From: Mumia sp. Pv4-285
Lineage (GTDB): Bacteria > Actinomycetota > Actinomycetes > Propionibacteriales > Nocardioidaceae
Length of the DNA: 64,000 bases
Direction of reading: 5' to 3'
Assembly: GCF_041320275.1 (NCBI RefSeq)
Contig: NZ_CP162023.1
Span: 806,001-870,000 of the forward strand
The notes beneath the pieces are model-generated. The model was not told the origin of the DNA. It saw nothing but the letters and a program-made list of their open reading frames with translations, and made no database searches. A program made the position numbers and the translations under genes. Positions 26,931-35,611 of this stretch are shown here, in pieces. How positions within the stretch are numbered: the first letter of the stretch is position 1; every line of letters begins with the position of its first letter.

Positions 26931-28006
26931 GCGCGGCCGTCGCGTCGTCGCCCGACGTCGCCGACCCGAGCCGGTGGCACGAGCTCGTGCACTCTTCGGA
27001 CCGGCGTGAGTTCGTGGCGGCGGCTCGTGGGCACCTCTCGTCGCGGTTCGGCCTCGACTCCGTCCGTGCCTGCTACGACGCGGAGCAGCCGATCACGTCG
27101 TGGAAGGAGCTCGCGGGGGCGGACTACCCGCTCATCGGACTGCCCGAGTCCATGGGCGGAGCGGGCACCTTCGTCGACACCGTGGCCTTGATGGAGGCGG
27201 CCGGCCGTGAGCTGCTTCCGCTGCCGTTGCTGAGCACGGTGATGGCGTGGCAGACGCTCGCAGCCGCCGGCGCAGGCGAGATCAACCGCGAGCGGATGGC
27301 CGCGCTGGCCGTCGTCGGCGACCCGACCCTCGAGCGGGCTGCCGACCGCACGGTGACCGTCTTGGACGGCGTCGTCGCTCAAGACCTCGTGCTCGTCGAC
27401 GTCACGGGAGCCGGGGTCGTGGTCGCACGCGGCGACCTCACGGCCCACGCCGCCGTCGCTCACCGCCACGTCGACCCGAGCCGTCCGCTGGCGGTATTCC
27501 GTCGCGACGACGTGGCGGTGGAGGTCGTCACCGAGCTGGCGATCCCCACCGACGACGTCCTGGCGCGTGCTCGGACGGTGCTCGGCGCCGACCTGACCGG
27601 CGTGGCTGCGGCAGCGCTCGACCGGGCAGTCGAGCACGCGGTGGAGCGTGAGCAGTTCGGCAAGAAGATCGGTGCCTTCCAGGGTGTCAAGCACCGGCTC
27701 GCCGACGTGTACGTCGCCGTAGAGCGGGCGCGCTCATTGACGAGAGCGGCCGCCGTGACGCTCGCGGACGGGGCCGCCGACGACGTCTCGGGCGCCGAGC
27801 TCTCCCTGCTCGCCAAGGCCGCAGCCACGGACGCAGCGGTCGAGGCCACGCGGGCGTACGTGCAGGTGCTCGGGGCGATGGGGATGACGTTCGAGGCCGA
27901 CGCCCATCTCTACTTCCGGCGGGCGCAGCAGACCGCGCCGGTCCTGGGATCGGCTGCCGCCTGCTACCGCCGCGCGGCGGCCACCCGGCGAGAGGCACTG
28001 CGATGA
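26927..28006 (+). CDS. acyl-CoA dehydrogenase, small subunit of heteromeric pair 2
   Basis: A 359-residue ACAD-like protein starting at GTG 26927 (GTGA overlap). Its beta domain is reduced and the middle TExxGSD signature is missing. The C domain is clear: HAVEREQFGKKIGAFQGVKHRLADVY near residue 240 and QVLGAMGMTFEADAHLYFRRAQQ near 310. Such degenerate subunits do not work alone; they pair with an FAD-binding partner, here the gene that follows with an ATGA overlap. The arrangement matches heteromeric dehydrogenases of steroid side-chain breakdown. It is the fifth gene of the coupled operon. Confidence 0.85.
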   Translation: MSAAVASSPDVADPSRWHELVHSSDRREFVAAARGHLSSRFGLDSVRACYDAEQPITSWKELAGADYPLIGLPESMGGAGTFVDTVALMEAAGRELLPLPLLSTVMAWQTLAAAGAGEINRERMAALAVVGDPTLERAADRTVTVLDGVVAQDLVLVDVTGAGVVVARGDLTAHAAVAHRHVDPSRPLAVFRRDDVAVEVVTELAIPTDDVLARARTVLGADLTGVAAAALDRAVEHAVEREQFGKKIGAFQGVKHRLADVYVAVERARSLTRAAAVTLADGAADDVSGAELSLLAKAAATDAAVEATRAYVQVLGAMGMTFEADAHLYFRRAQQTAPVLGSAAACYRRAAATRREALR

Positions 28007-29106
28007 ACGACGTGCTCCAGGCGTACGACGCGTTCCTCCGGAACGTGCTCCCCGAGGACTACGCCGGCCGTACGAACCACTATCGGCACGACGACCGACT
28101 GCGTACCGACTTCCAGGTCGCGGCCTTCGAGGCGGGCTGGCTCGTCCCCGACTGGGAGCCGGGGCTGGGCGGGCAGAGCCTGTCCGCCGGTGACTCTCTG
28201 GCGGTGCGCATCGAGGGTGCGCGCCGACGTGTCCCCGTGATCCACAACGTGCAGGGCGTCGGCGTCGTCGCGCCGGGCCTGCGCCGGTTCGGTACGCCCG
28301 CTCAGCAGGACCGCTTGCTCCGGCCTGTGCTGCGCGGAGACGAGTGGTGGGCGCTCGGGATGTCCGAGCCCGGCGCGGGGTCCGACCTCGCCTCGCTGCG
28401 GACGCAGGCCCGACGAGACGGTGACCGGTTCATCGTCAACGGGTCGAAGATCTGGACGACGCAGGCGAAGGAGTCCCGCTGGGCGACGCTGTACGTGCGG
28501 ACCGACCCCGAGGCGCGCCGCCATGCCGGCATCTCCTGCCTGATCCTGGACCTGCAGAGTCCCGGGGTCGAGGTCCGCCCGATCAGGCGTGCCGCGGAGT
28601 CGGTCGACGCCTTCTGCGAGGTCTTCCTCGACGACGTCGAGATCCCCGTCGAGAACCTGCTCGGTCCGCTGAACGGCGGCTGGCGGGTCGCGTCGGAGAG
28701 CCTGGAGCACGAGCGCGACATGATCTGGGTGAACAACTGGGTCGAGATCGCTCAGGTGGTCGATCCATCGCTGCGGCGGACCGATCTCGACGACGAGGAG
28801 ATGACGGCGTTGGGCCGGCTCCTGGCCGACGCCGAGGCCGTACGCTTCACCGGCCTGCGCACGGTGTTCGAGCGGCTCGAGGGCAACGAACCGGCCGAGT
28901 TCTTCCTCCTGAAGCTGCTCGGATCCGAGGCGGCGCAGCGGGCGACGCGGTTCGCGATGGAGACGTCCGGTCTCGCGGGACTGTGCGAGCCGCAGCTGAT
29001 GGAGGACAGGATCGAGTCGCTGGCCGCGACGATCTACGGCGGCACCTCCGAGGTGCAGCGCAACATCATCGGCGAGCGCGTGCTCGGGCTTCCGCGTGAC
29101 CGCTGA
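28003..29106 (+). CDS. acyl-CoA dehydrogenase, large subunit of heteromeric pair 2
   Basis: A 367-residue ACAD with the middle signature GMSEPGAGSDLASLRTQA, the beta strand FIVNGSKIWTTQAKES and the C-terminal ATIYGGTSEVQRNIIGERVLGLP. Glycine stands where the short-chain enzymes have the catalytic glutamate (YEGT), as in large subunits 1 and 3. The N-terminal helical domain is short. Together with the preceding small subunit it should introduce a 2,3 double bond into a bulky acyl-CoA. A crotonase follows after 28 bases. Confidence 0.88.
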   Translation: MNDVLQAYDAFLRNVLPEDYAGRTNHYRHDDRLRTDFQVAAFEAGWLVPDWEPGLGGQSLSAGDSLAVRIEGARRRVPVIHNVQGVGVVAPGLRRFGTPAQQDRLLRPVLRGDEWWALGMSEPGAGSDLASLRTQARRDGDRFIVNGSKIWTTQAKESRWATLYVRTDPEARRHAGISCLILDLQSPGVEVRPIRRAAESVDAFCEVFLDDVEIPVENLLGPLNGGWRVASESLEHERDMIWVNNWVEIAQVVDPSLRRTDLDDEEMTALGRLLADAEAVRFTGLRTVFERLEGNEPAEFFLLKLLGSEAAQRATRFAMETSGLAGLCEPQLMEDRIESLAATIYGGTSEVQRNIIGERVLGLPRDR

Positions 29107-29134
29107 GCACGTTCGGACGACGAGAGGGCGACGG

Positions 29135-29908
29135 GTGACCTGGCAGACGATGGAGGTCGTACGCGACGGTGCGGTGCTGGAGGTGCGGCTGAACCGGCCG
29201 GCGCAGCTGAACGCGTTCGACTGGGAGATGACCGGCGAGCTGACTGAGCTGTGGAAGCAGACGGCGCAGGACCGTTCGGTGCGCGTGGTGGTCCTGACCG
29301 GGGCGGGGCGCGCGTTCTGCGCCGGCGCGGACGTCTCCGACCTCGCCGGTGCGCGGCGACCGCGCGGCGACGGCGTCGGCGACGAGCTGGCGTTCCTTCC
29401 CGGGCCGCACCTCGACGTCCCGGTGATCGTCGCCGTGAACGGCGTGTGCGCGGGTGGCGGTCTGCACTTCGTCGCGGACGGGGACATCGTGATCGCGAGC
29501 GAAGCGGCGTCGTTCGTCGACCCCCACGTCAGCGTCGGCCAGGTCAGCGCCCTCGAGCCCGTCTCCCTCGCGTTCCGGGTGCCGGTCCCGCGGCTGCTAC
29601 GGCTGGCGCTCCTGGGCAAGACCGAGCGGCTCACCGCGAAGGACGCGCTGAGCATCGACCTGGTCACCGAGGTCGTCGCGGCCGACGACCTGGACGTCCG
29701 CGCGCGCGAGCTCGCCGCGCAGATCGTCGCAGCGTCGCCCGCGGCCGTCGCCGCGACGCGGCGCGCGATCCGCGACGTCGAGGCCGCGCTCCTGGGGCCG
29801 TTCATGGAACGCGGGTGGACCGCCGTACAGGCCCACTGGGACCACCCGGACTCCAGCGAGGGTCCGGTCGCGTTCGCGGAGCGGCGCCCTCCACGCTGGC
29901 AGGCGTGA
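29135..29908 (+). CDS. enoyl-CoA hydratase/isomerase family protein
   Basis: A 257-residue crotonase from GTG 29135, chosen because GAGAGGG lies six bases before it; a GTG at 29096 would overlap the ACAD gene and has no site. The first oxyanion block AFCAGADVSDLAG and the second NGVCAGGGLHFVADGDIV are regular, but the loop reads VSVGQVSALEPVSLAFRVP, without the paired glutamates of true hydratases. It could be an isomerase or a C-C hydrolase. It is the last gene of the long operon; a strong hairpin covers its stop codon. Confidence 0.85.
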   Translation: MTWQTMEVVRDGAVLEVRLNRPAQLNAFDWEMTGELTELWKQTAQDRSVRVVVLTGAGRAFCAGADVSDLAGARRPRGDGVGDELAFLPGPHLDVPVIVAVNGVCAGGGLHFVADGDIVIASEAASFVDPHVSVGQVSALEPVSLAFRVPVPRLLRLALLGKTERLTAKDALSIDLVTEVVAADDLDVRARELAAQIVAASPAAVAATRRAIRDVEAALLGPFMERGWTAVQAHWDHPDSSEGPVAFAERRPPRWQA

Positions 29909-29930
29909 GAGGGCGGCCGCCCTGCTCACG
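29904..29930. terminator. bidirectional hairpin terminator
   Basis: CGTGAG (29904-29909) pairs with CTCACG (29925-29930), and between them AGGGCGGCCGCCCT is itself a palindrome, giving one long stem with a single bulged G. It includes the stop codons of both convergent genes. It probably separates the ligase-to-crotonase operon from the carboxylase genes. Confidence 0.65.
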
Positions 29931-32040
29931 TCGCGATGACGATGCTGTCGTACGGGTCGACCATCGCCCGCTGACCCTGGCGGAGGACGAGCGTCGTGTC
30001 GACGAACTCCACGATCGCCGGCCCGGTGACGCACGACCCCTTCACGAGGGCGTCGCCGCGATAGACCGGCGTCGGGACCGGCTGCGGACCGAGCTCGTAC
30101 CAGATGACGTCGCGTACGCCCTCCGGCGCCGCGTCGTGCGGCGTACCCGCCTCTGCCGCGGTCAGCTCGACCGCGGTGAGCCGGGCCCTCGCGCTCACGC
30201 GCAGGGAAGTGATCATGAAGCCGGCGAGGGGATATCCGCTTCCCTGACCGTAGAGCCGCTCGTACTCCTCCTCGAACGTCCTCAGCACCTGGGCGACCTC
30301 GTCCGGGCCGTAGACGCCGTCGGGCGCCGGGATGCGCAGCTGGTTGACCTGCATCGTGAAGCGCAGCTCGACCGAGCGTTCGAGGATCGGGTCCGACTCC
30401 CGCATCGCCGCCGGCATCGCTGAGCGGACGTCGTCCTCGAGCTGCTTCCACGCCTTGTTCAGGGCGTCGGGGTCGAACGGCGACGCGAGCGTCAGGGGCA
30501 TGTCCTGAACGAGCACGGCGTCGGAGGCGGCGACCCCGAACGCCGACCAGCCGGCAGCCAGGTCGCCCAGCGGGACCACCAACGTACGGATCCCGAGGCT
30601 GCGGGCGACCTGCGGACCGTGGACGGCGCCGGCTCCGCCGTACGCGTACATCACGCAGGAGCGCGGATCGTATCCCTGCTGGATGCTAGACAGCCGGATC
30701 GCGTCGGCCATCTGGTCGTCGACGATGCGGGCGGCCGCCGCGGCCGTCTGCTCGACGGAGAAGCCGAGCGGTCGGCCGGCGCTCTCGAGTGCGTCGCGTG
30801 CCGCCTGCACCCCCAGCGCGAGATCACCTCCGAGGAAGTACTCGGGGTTGAGGTAGCCGAGCACCAGGTCCGCATCCGTGACCGTGGCCTGTTCCCCGCC
30901 GCGGAGGTACGCGGCGGGCCCGGGGACGGCGCCGGCGCTCTGCGGACCGACGCGCAGGCTCTGCGTGGCGTCGTCGAACGCGACGATGCTGCCCCCGCCC
31001 GAGCCGACCGAGCGGACGTCCAGCGTGGGCACGAAGTACTCGTACTGGCCGTGGCGGGTCTCCGCCCGGCTGACGGGCTGGCCTCGGCGGATGACGCCGA
31101 CGTCGAAGGTGGTGCCGCCCATGTCGCCGGTGATGACGTTGATCTGGCTCTCGTCCCGACCGTCGGCCGAGGCGCGGGCCAGACGGCCGGCTCCGATCAG
31201 CCCGGCCACGGGCCCCGATCCGATCGTGAGCAGGGGCAGGGAGCTTGCCAGGTCGGCGTCGATCAGGCCGCCCGTGCAGCTCATCACCGACAGTGCGCCG
31301 TCGTACCCGTGCGCCTGCAGGCGCGCGTCGAGCTGCTTGAGATAGGTGCTTGTGACAGGACCGATCATGGCGTTGATCACCGTCGCGACAGTGCGCTGGT
31401 ACTCGCCGGGGCGGGGACTGACGTCGCAGCTGAGCGACAGGAACGCGTCCGGCGCCTCCTCGGCGATGATCTGCCCGAGGAGCCGTTCGTGCCGGTCGTT
31501 GGCCGTCGCCCACAGGAGCGTGACGGCGAACGACTCGACGCCCTGGGCGACCAGGTCGCGGACGAGCTCTCTCGCGCGTGACTCGTCGAGCTCGACGACG
31601 ACCGTGCCGTCGGCGGCGACGCGCTCGTCGACCTCGACCACCAACGACTTCGGGACGAGGGACTCGGGCTTGGTGTGGCCCGCGAGGTGCGCGATCTCGC
31701 GGGCGTCGAGGCTCGCGAGGCGATGACCTGCCTGCATGAAGAAGAGCGTGTCGCCGTGGCCTGCCGTCGTCAGGAGCGCGGTCTTCGACGTCCGCTTCTC
31801 GACCAGCGCGTTCGTGGCGACCGTGCATCCGTGCACGATCGCTCGGGCACGCGCGATCAGCTCGTCGGCGCTGATCCCGATGCGCGTCGCCGCGACGCCG
31901 ATGGCGTTGATGAAGCCCTCGTGGAAGTCCGGAGGCGTGGACGCCGCCTTGCCGATCGTGATCCGGCCGTCGTCGTCGACGACGACGCAGTCGGTGAACG
32001 TGCCGCCGATGTCGACGCCGATCACATAGCGGTCCTTCAT
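29926..32040 (-). CDS. hydantoinase A / acetone carboxylase beta-like ATPase subunit
   Basis: A 704-residue HyuA-type protein. The N terminus has the ASKHA phosphate loop GVDIGGTFTDCVVV; further on come GCTVATNALVEKRTSKTALLTT, MSCTGGLIDADLA, TGDMGGTTFDVGV (second phosphate motif) and YAYGGAGAVHG. Relatives include N-methylhydantoinase A, 5-oxoprolinase N domain and the ATP-using subunits of acetone and acetophenone carboxylases, which phosphorylate the substrate enol and bicarbonate. The gene overlaps its partner HyuB by four bases (ATGA), with AGGAGG inside the partner's end. In this CoA-catabolic setting, ATP-dependent carboxylation of a ketone intermediate is the most interesting reading; lactam or hydantoin hydrolysis is the alternative. 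Confidence 0.87.
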   Translation of the reverse strand: MKDRYVIGVDIGGTFTDCVVVDDDGRITIGKAASTPPDFHEGFINAIGVAATRIGISADELIARARAIVHGCTVATNALVEKRTSKTALLTTAGHGDTLFFMQAGHRLASLDAREIAHLAGHTKPESLVPKSLVVEVDERVAADGTVVVELDESRARELVRDLVAQGVESFAVTLLWATANDRHERLLGQIIAEEAPDAFLSLSCDVSPRPGEYQRTVATVINAMIGPVTSTYLKQLDARLQAHGYDGALSVMSCTGGLIDADLASSLPLLTIGSGPVAGLIGAGRLARASADGRDESQINVITGDMGGTTFDVGVIRRGQPVSRAETRHGQYEYFVPTLDVRSVGSGGGSIVAFDDATQSLRVGPQSAGAVPGPAAYLRGGEQATVTDADLVLGYLNPEYFLGGDLALGVQAARDALESAGRPLGFSVEQTAAAAARIVDDQMADAIRLSSIQQGYDPRSCVMYAYGGAGAVHGPQVARSLGIRTLVVPLGDLAAGWSAFGVAASDAVLVQDMPLTLASPFDPDALNKAWKQLEDDVRSAMPAAMRESDPILERSVELRFTMQVNQLRIPAPDGVYGPDEVAQVLRTFEEEYERLYGQGSGYPLAGFMITSLRVSARARLTAVELTAAEAGTPHDAAPEGVRDVIWYELGPQPVPTPVYRGDALVKGSCVTGPAIVEFVDTTLVLRQGQRAMVDPYDSIVIAT

Positions 32041-34379
32041 CGTGATCCCTCCTGGGTGAACACCATCTCGGCCAGCACCGGCTCGGTCGCGCGCGCGACC
32101 TCGACGGTCATCAGGGTCTGGCATCCCGGGCAGCAGTACCGACGCAGGACCATGTCCTCGTCGAGCAGCACCCGTGGGTCCTCGACCCGCGGAAGCGTCG
32201 TGAGCTCGGCCTGGTCGACCAGCAGCCCCAGCTTGTAGTTGTCGCGGTAGTCGGTGAGGACGCGATCGCACCTCGCGCAGGCCAGCACCCGCCGTTCGCC
32301 CTCGTCGCGTACGGCGACGGACTCGTGGACGAGCCTGGTCGGCTCCCCGGTCGACGGCGAGGTGTCTGCGCTCGTCCCGGGGCCGAAGACGTCCGCGACC
32401 GTCCGCCACCGCGCCCGCTCCGCCCGGATCGCCTCGCGCCGAGCCGCCGTCGCGGCGGCGTCGAGCGCCGCGCTGTCATCGACTGCGACGCCGTACAGCT
32501 CGGACGCCGCGGCCCGGGACACGTATCCCTGAGCCACGTCGTCGGCGACGCGTTCGGGCTCGCGGTCGAGCGGGTCGCCGTAGCCACCGCCGCCGCAGAC
32601 GATGAGCAGGAGCACGTCTTCGGCGTTCAGCGGCGTGCCGTTGGACTTGCCGCGCAGGCGGAGGGTCTCGCGACGGGACAGGTCGGCGACGTCTCTCGGC
32701 ACCTGCTGCTGCGCCCAGTGGTCACGGACGTCCGTGCCGACGAGTACCTGGTAGGAGGCCGTCGGCGACGGAAGGCCACCGAAGACCCCGACCGCCTGAT
32801 TGGTCGAGACTCCCTGGCCGCCGGCGTTCGTCACGATGTCGATCGCGTGCGACCGGTACGGCGTGATCGCGACCTCCATGCCGACGCCGCCGCGCCACCG
32901 CCCGGCACCACCGGTGTCGGGCGCCTCCTTCCGGTACATCACGAGGAACGGGTAGAACTGCTCGCTCGACTCGATGTTGGGCATGCGGATGAGCGGGATG
33001 TACGACGCGCCGCTGGTCTCGACCCCGTCGGTGTACGACCGGGCGCCGCCACCGAAGCCGGACGCCTCCGTCAGGGCCGTGCCGAACGGGTAGCCGCGTT
33101 CGTCGCTGCCCGAGATGACCGTCAACGGGATGTCAGGGCCGGACACGACGACGTCGCCCACGAGGTCGGGGTCGCAGGCCATGAGGCGGGAGAACATGTT
33201 CATCAGTCGCATGTAGGCGCTGCTGACGTTGAGGACGCTGCCGCTGACAGCCGCGGGGTAGTCGCAACAGCTGAGCGTGCCGGGGATCGGGCGGAAGTCG
33301 ATCTGGCGCTCGGCGCCGCCGATGGCGAACGTCTGCTCGTAGAGCGTCGTCTGGGCGATCACCCCCAGCACGATCCCGGCGAAGTTCATGTAGGTGAACC
33401 CGTTCGGGCCCTCGCTCTGGTCCTCCGTGCCGACGTTGTCGATGATCAGGCGAGAGCCCTGCTTGGTGATGTTGAACTGCACGCGGTGGGTCGTCCGGTC
33501 ACCCGGCAGCTTCTCGTCGAAGTACAGGACATCGCTCAACGTGCAGTCCGGGATCCGCTCCAGCTTGCGCGCGAACGCGGACTGGGCGTTGTCCAGGATC
33601 TTGCGCATGGCGGCCTTGACCGTCGGCGCACCGAACTCCTCGCAGGTCTCCTGGAGACGCTGGGCCGCGAACCGGCACCCGGCGAGCTGCGCACGCAGGT
33701 CCAGCGCCACCATGTCGGGCAGGCGCGACTGCCGCCGGTACATCTCCTCGAGGTCGGGGCGCAGGACGCCGCGCTCGACGAGCTTGAACGGTCGGAAGAT
33801 GATCGGGTCGCTGAAGATGTCCGGAGCGTTCTGCGGCCAGCCGCCGGGCACGATGCCGCCGAGGTCGTACTGCTGCGCCGCGTTCGACACCCAGGCGAAC
33901 AGCTTCCCGTCGACGAACACCGGCGCTGCGATGCACACGTCCATCTGGTGCGACGCGCCGATCCAGGGGTCGCTCGCGAGGAAGATGTCGCCCTCCTCGA
34001 TCCCGGGGCTGTCGCTCAGCCGCTCCATGAGGTAGCGCACGAGGAGTGGGGAGCCCGTGTTCAGGTACTGGATGAACGGCCCGCTCATCAGGTTCTCGCC
34101 GTCCTCGGTGAGGATCGACATGTTGAAGTCGTACGCCTGGAAGATCGGGGACCCCGACATCCGTGTGAGGGTGTCAGCGTGGGCGAGGTTGATCGTCCAT
34201 AGCCGGTTGCGGAGGACCTCGAACGTCACCGGGTCGAGGTCCTCGTCCACCCGGGTGTCGAAGACGAGGGAGGGGGAGACCCGGGTCTGCCAGTCCGGGG
34301 CGGGCCGGTAGCTGTGCTGGACTCCGTCCCAGACGATGTCGTCGTAGGAGTCTCGCTGTTCCGGTCGTACGGCCGTCAT
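32037..34379 (-). CDS. hydantoinase B / acetone carboxylase alpha-like subunit with C-terminal zinc-ribbon domain
   Basis: A 780-residue HyuB-type protein: DPVTFEVLRNRLWTI at about residue 32, then MSGPFIQYLNTGSPLL, DIFLASDPWIGASHQMD, and GGAGRWRGGVGMEV, all typical of the family. About 130 residues extend beyond the usual HyuB end. This extension holds CARC near residues 701-704 and YCCPGCQTLMTVEVA near 748-762, resembling the small zinc-binding gamma subunit of acetone/acetophenone carboxylases (PF08882-like). A fused gamma-like domain supports a ketone-carboxylase role over hydantoin hydrolysis. ATG 34379 lies about 50 bases below the site 6 promoter. It is cotranscribed with the ATPase subunit. 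Confidence 0.85.
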   Translation of the reverse strand: MTAVRPEQRDSYDDIVWDGVQHSYRPAPDWQTRVSPSLVFDTRVDEDLDPVTFEVLRNRLWTINLAHADTLTRMSGSPIFQAYDFNMSILTEDGENLMSGPFIQYLNTGSPLLVRYLMERLSDSPGIEEGDIFLASDPWIGASHQMDVCIAAPVFVDGKLFAWVSNAAQQYDLGGIVPGGWPQNAPDIFSDPIIFRPFKLVERGVLRPDLEEMYRRQSRLPDMVALDLRAQLAGCRFAAQRLQETCEEFGAPTVKAAMRKILDNAQSAFARKLERIPDCTLSDVLYFDEKLPGDRTTHRVQFNITKQGSRLIIDNVGTEDQSEGPNGFTYMNFAGIVLGVIAQTTLYEQTFAIGGAERQIDFRPIPGTLSCCDYPAAVSGSVLNVSSAYMRLMNMFSRLMACDPDLVGDVVVSGPDIPLTVISGSDERGYPFGTALTEASGFGGGARSYTDGVETSGASYIPLIRMPNIESSEQFYPFLVMYRKEAPDTGGAGRWRGGVGMEVAITPYRSHAIDIVTNAGGQGVSTNQAVGVFGGLPSPTASYQVLVGTDVRDHWAQQQVPRDVADLSRRETLRLRGKSNGTPLNAEDVLLLIVCGGGGYGDPLDREPERVADDVAQGYVSRAAASELYGVAVDDSAALDAAATAARREAIRAERARWRTVADVFGPGTSADTSPSTGEPTRLVHESVAVRDEGERRVLACARCDRVLTDYRDNYKLGLLVDQAELTTLPRVEDPRVLLDEDMVLRRYCCPGCQTLMTVEVARATEPVLAEMVFTQEGSR

Positions 34380-34432
34380 CTCTGATCCCGCCTCCAGTCG
34401 TGCGTCGAACCGCTCGCGCGATGCCTGGCGCG

Positions 34433-34461
34433 ACCGTACAACCAACCAACTGGATGGTCAA
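34433..34461 (-). promoter_or_regulatory. promoter with regulon operator, site 6
   Basis: On the minus strand TTGACC (complement of 34456-34461) and TACGGT (complement of 34433-34438) are 17 bp apart. The operator ACCAACTGGATGGT (34445-34458) fills most of the spacer and overlaps the -35. The promoter faces the carboxylase-like hyuB-hyuA genes, so these belong to the same regulon as the ACAD and ligase operons. Confidence 0.75.
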
Positions 34462-34480
34462 TATCAGTGTGTGATCGCGC

Positions 34481-35521
34481 TCACAGTCGTACGAACGGGA
34501 AGTTGCCTGCCTGGGTTCCCCACTCGTGGACGGCCTCGCCCTCGAGGCGGGTGAGCGCGCCCCAGTGGTGGATCTCTGCCTCGATGCGTCCGGCCTGGCG
34601 GCAGTAGTACGCCCCGGCGACGCCGTTCAGCTCGAACTGGTCGCTGACCTGGCCGTCGACGAGGCGTGCGAAGAAGTCGCGCTGTCCGTCCGACGCCTTC
34701 AGAGTCACGACCTGCGGGAGCGGGAGCCCCGTGCTCGGCTGCGTCACGAAGCGCTCGACGCTGCTGGAGAACGCGAACGTGCTCAGGACGGGCTCGCTCC
34801 CGCGGTAAAGAACGAAGGGTGTGAAGTGCCGGTAGCCGAGCTGGGCCGAGGCCGCCGAGTCCGTCCAGATCCCCGTGTAGTCACCGCAGGTGAAGTGGCC
34901 CCACGTCCATACGGACTGGGCTGAGGGGGCGCCCGGCCTGCCCGCCAGCGGCAGCGACGACAGCTGCTTCTCCAGGTGGGCGGCGCCGGTCACCTCCACC
35001 TCCTCGCCGCCGACGGCGAGCCGCCCGGTGACGTCGGTACGAGGTGCGACGGGCCACCAGCCGACCGCCGTGCCGGTCTCCGCGCGGTGGTGCGTGTAGC
35101 CAGGCGTCGCGGACGTGAACTTCACGCCAGAGCAGACCACCGGGCCGGCGAGCTCGATCTGTACGCCGTCGATCGCGACCGACAGGCGTACGGACTCGGG
35201 CCTCCCGAGGGAGTCGAGCTCACCCACCAGGACGTTGCCGTCGCCCCACTGCCCGCCGAACTCCGTCGGTGTGAAGGCGCCTGCGTCGTACGTCTCATGG
35301 ACCTCCACGTACTCCTTGCCCGGCCGTACGACGTTGACGGTGATCGCCGGCCGGCCGTCGTCGTGAGGTCGGCTGCGGTAGAAGCCGATGCCGACCTGCC
35401 AGCCGTTGTCCAGGGCCGCATCGAGCCAGAACAGTTCGACGAAGTCGGGGTCGTTCGCTCCGAGGTCGAGCTGCCAGGCGATCTCGGCTGGAGTGATGTG
35501 GTGGAACCCGCGGTCTCTCAC
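34481..35521 (-). CDS. lipocalin-like protein, AttH/CrtC or DUF7064-like
   Basis: A 346-residue, mostly beta protein, starting at GTG 35519-35521, seven bases below a -10-like TAGCCT, so perhaps leaderless. Two halves of beta strands can be read: one around VNVVRPGKEYVEVHETYD and GVQIELAG, the other around WTWGHFTCGDYTGIW, RHFTPFVLYRG and EIHHWG. The tryptophan/histidine pattern recalls the AttH/CrtC lipocalin-like family and the DUF7064-type proteins of actinobacteria; CrtC adds water to an isoprenoid double bond. The match is by eye and weak. It is divergent from ACAD pair 3 and shares operator site 7 with it, so it belongs to the regulon. The role is unknown. Confidence 0.55.
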   Translation of the reverse strand: MRDRGFHHITPAEIAWQLDLGANDPDFVELFWLDAALDNGWQVGIGFYRSRPHDDGRPAITVNVVRPGKEYVEVHETYDAGAFTPTEFGGQWGDGNVLVGELDSLGRPESVRLSVAIDGVQIELAGPVVCSGVKFTSATPGYTHHRAETGTAVGWWPVAPRTDVTGRLAVGGEEVEVTGAAHLEKQLSSLPLAGRPGAPSAQSVWTWGHFTCGDYTGIWTDSAASAQLGYRHFTPFVLYRGSEPVLSTFAFSSSVERFVTQPSTGLPLPQVVTLKASDGQRDFFARLVDGQVSDQFELNGVAGAYYCRQAGRIEAEIHHWGALTRLEGEAVHEWGTQAGNFPFVRL

Positions 35522-35528
35522 GCGGCCG

Positions 35529-35581
35529 AGGCTACACAACCGACCAGTTGGTTGACTAGGGCTGCATCCCCCCTCTAGCCT
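35529..35581. promoter_or_regulatory. divergent promoters with regulon operator, site 7
   Basis: The operator ACCGACCAGTTGGT lies at 35539-35552. On the plus strand TTGACT (35552-35557) and TAGCCT (35576-35581) are 18 bp apart and point to ACAD pair 3; the operator abuts the -35. On the minus strand TAGCCT (complement of 35529-35534) lies seven bases before the lipocalin-like start, with the operator just upstream of it. One site can therefore control both genes. Confidence 0.72.
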
Positions 35582-35611
35582 GACGTGTATCGAGCAGTCG
35601 TGGAGGCGCAC

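Noticed and set aside
27964-29805. Long minus-strand open frame opposite an acyl-CoA dehydrogenase
   Set aside because: Shadow frame; the plus-strand proteins carry complete ACAD and crotonase motifs.
32325-34202. Plus-strand open frame of over 600 codons opposite the HyuB-type gene
   Set aside because: The composition is charged and repetitive, without recognisable domains, while the minus strand encodes a full HyuB-type protein.
29926-34379. Annotation as N-methylhydantoinase
   Set aside because: The family name is a default. There is no hydantoin, creatinine or oxoproline context, and the zinc-ribbon extension favours the carboxylase branch, though this is unproven.
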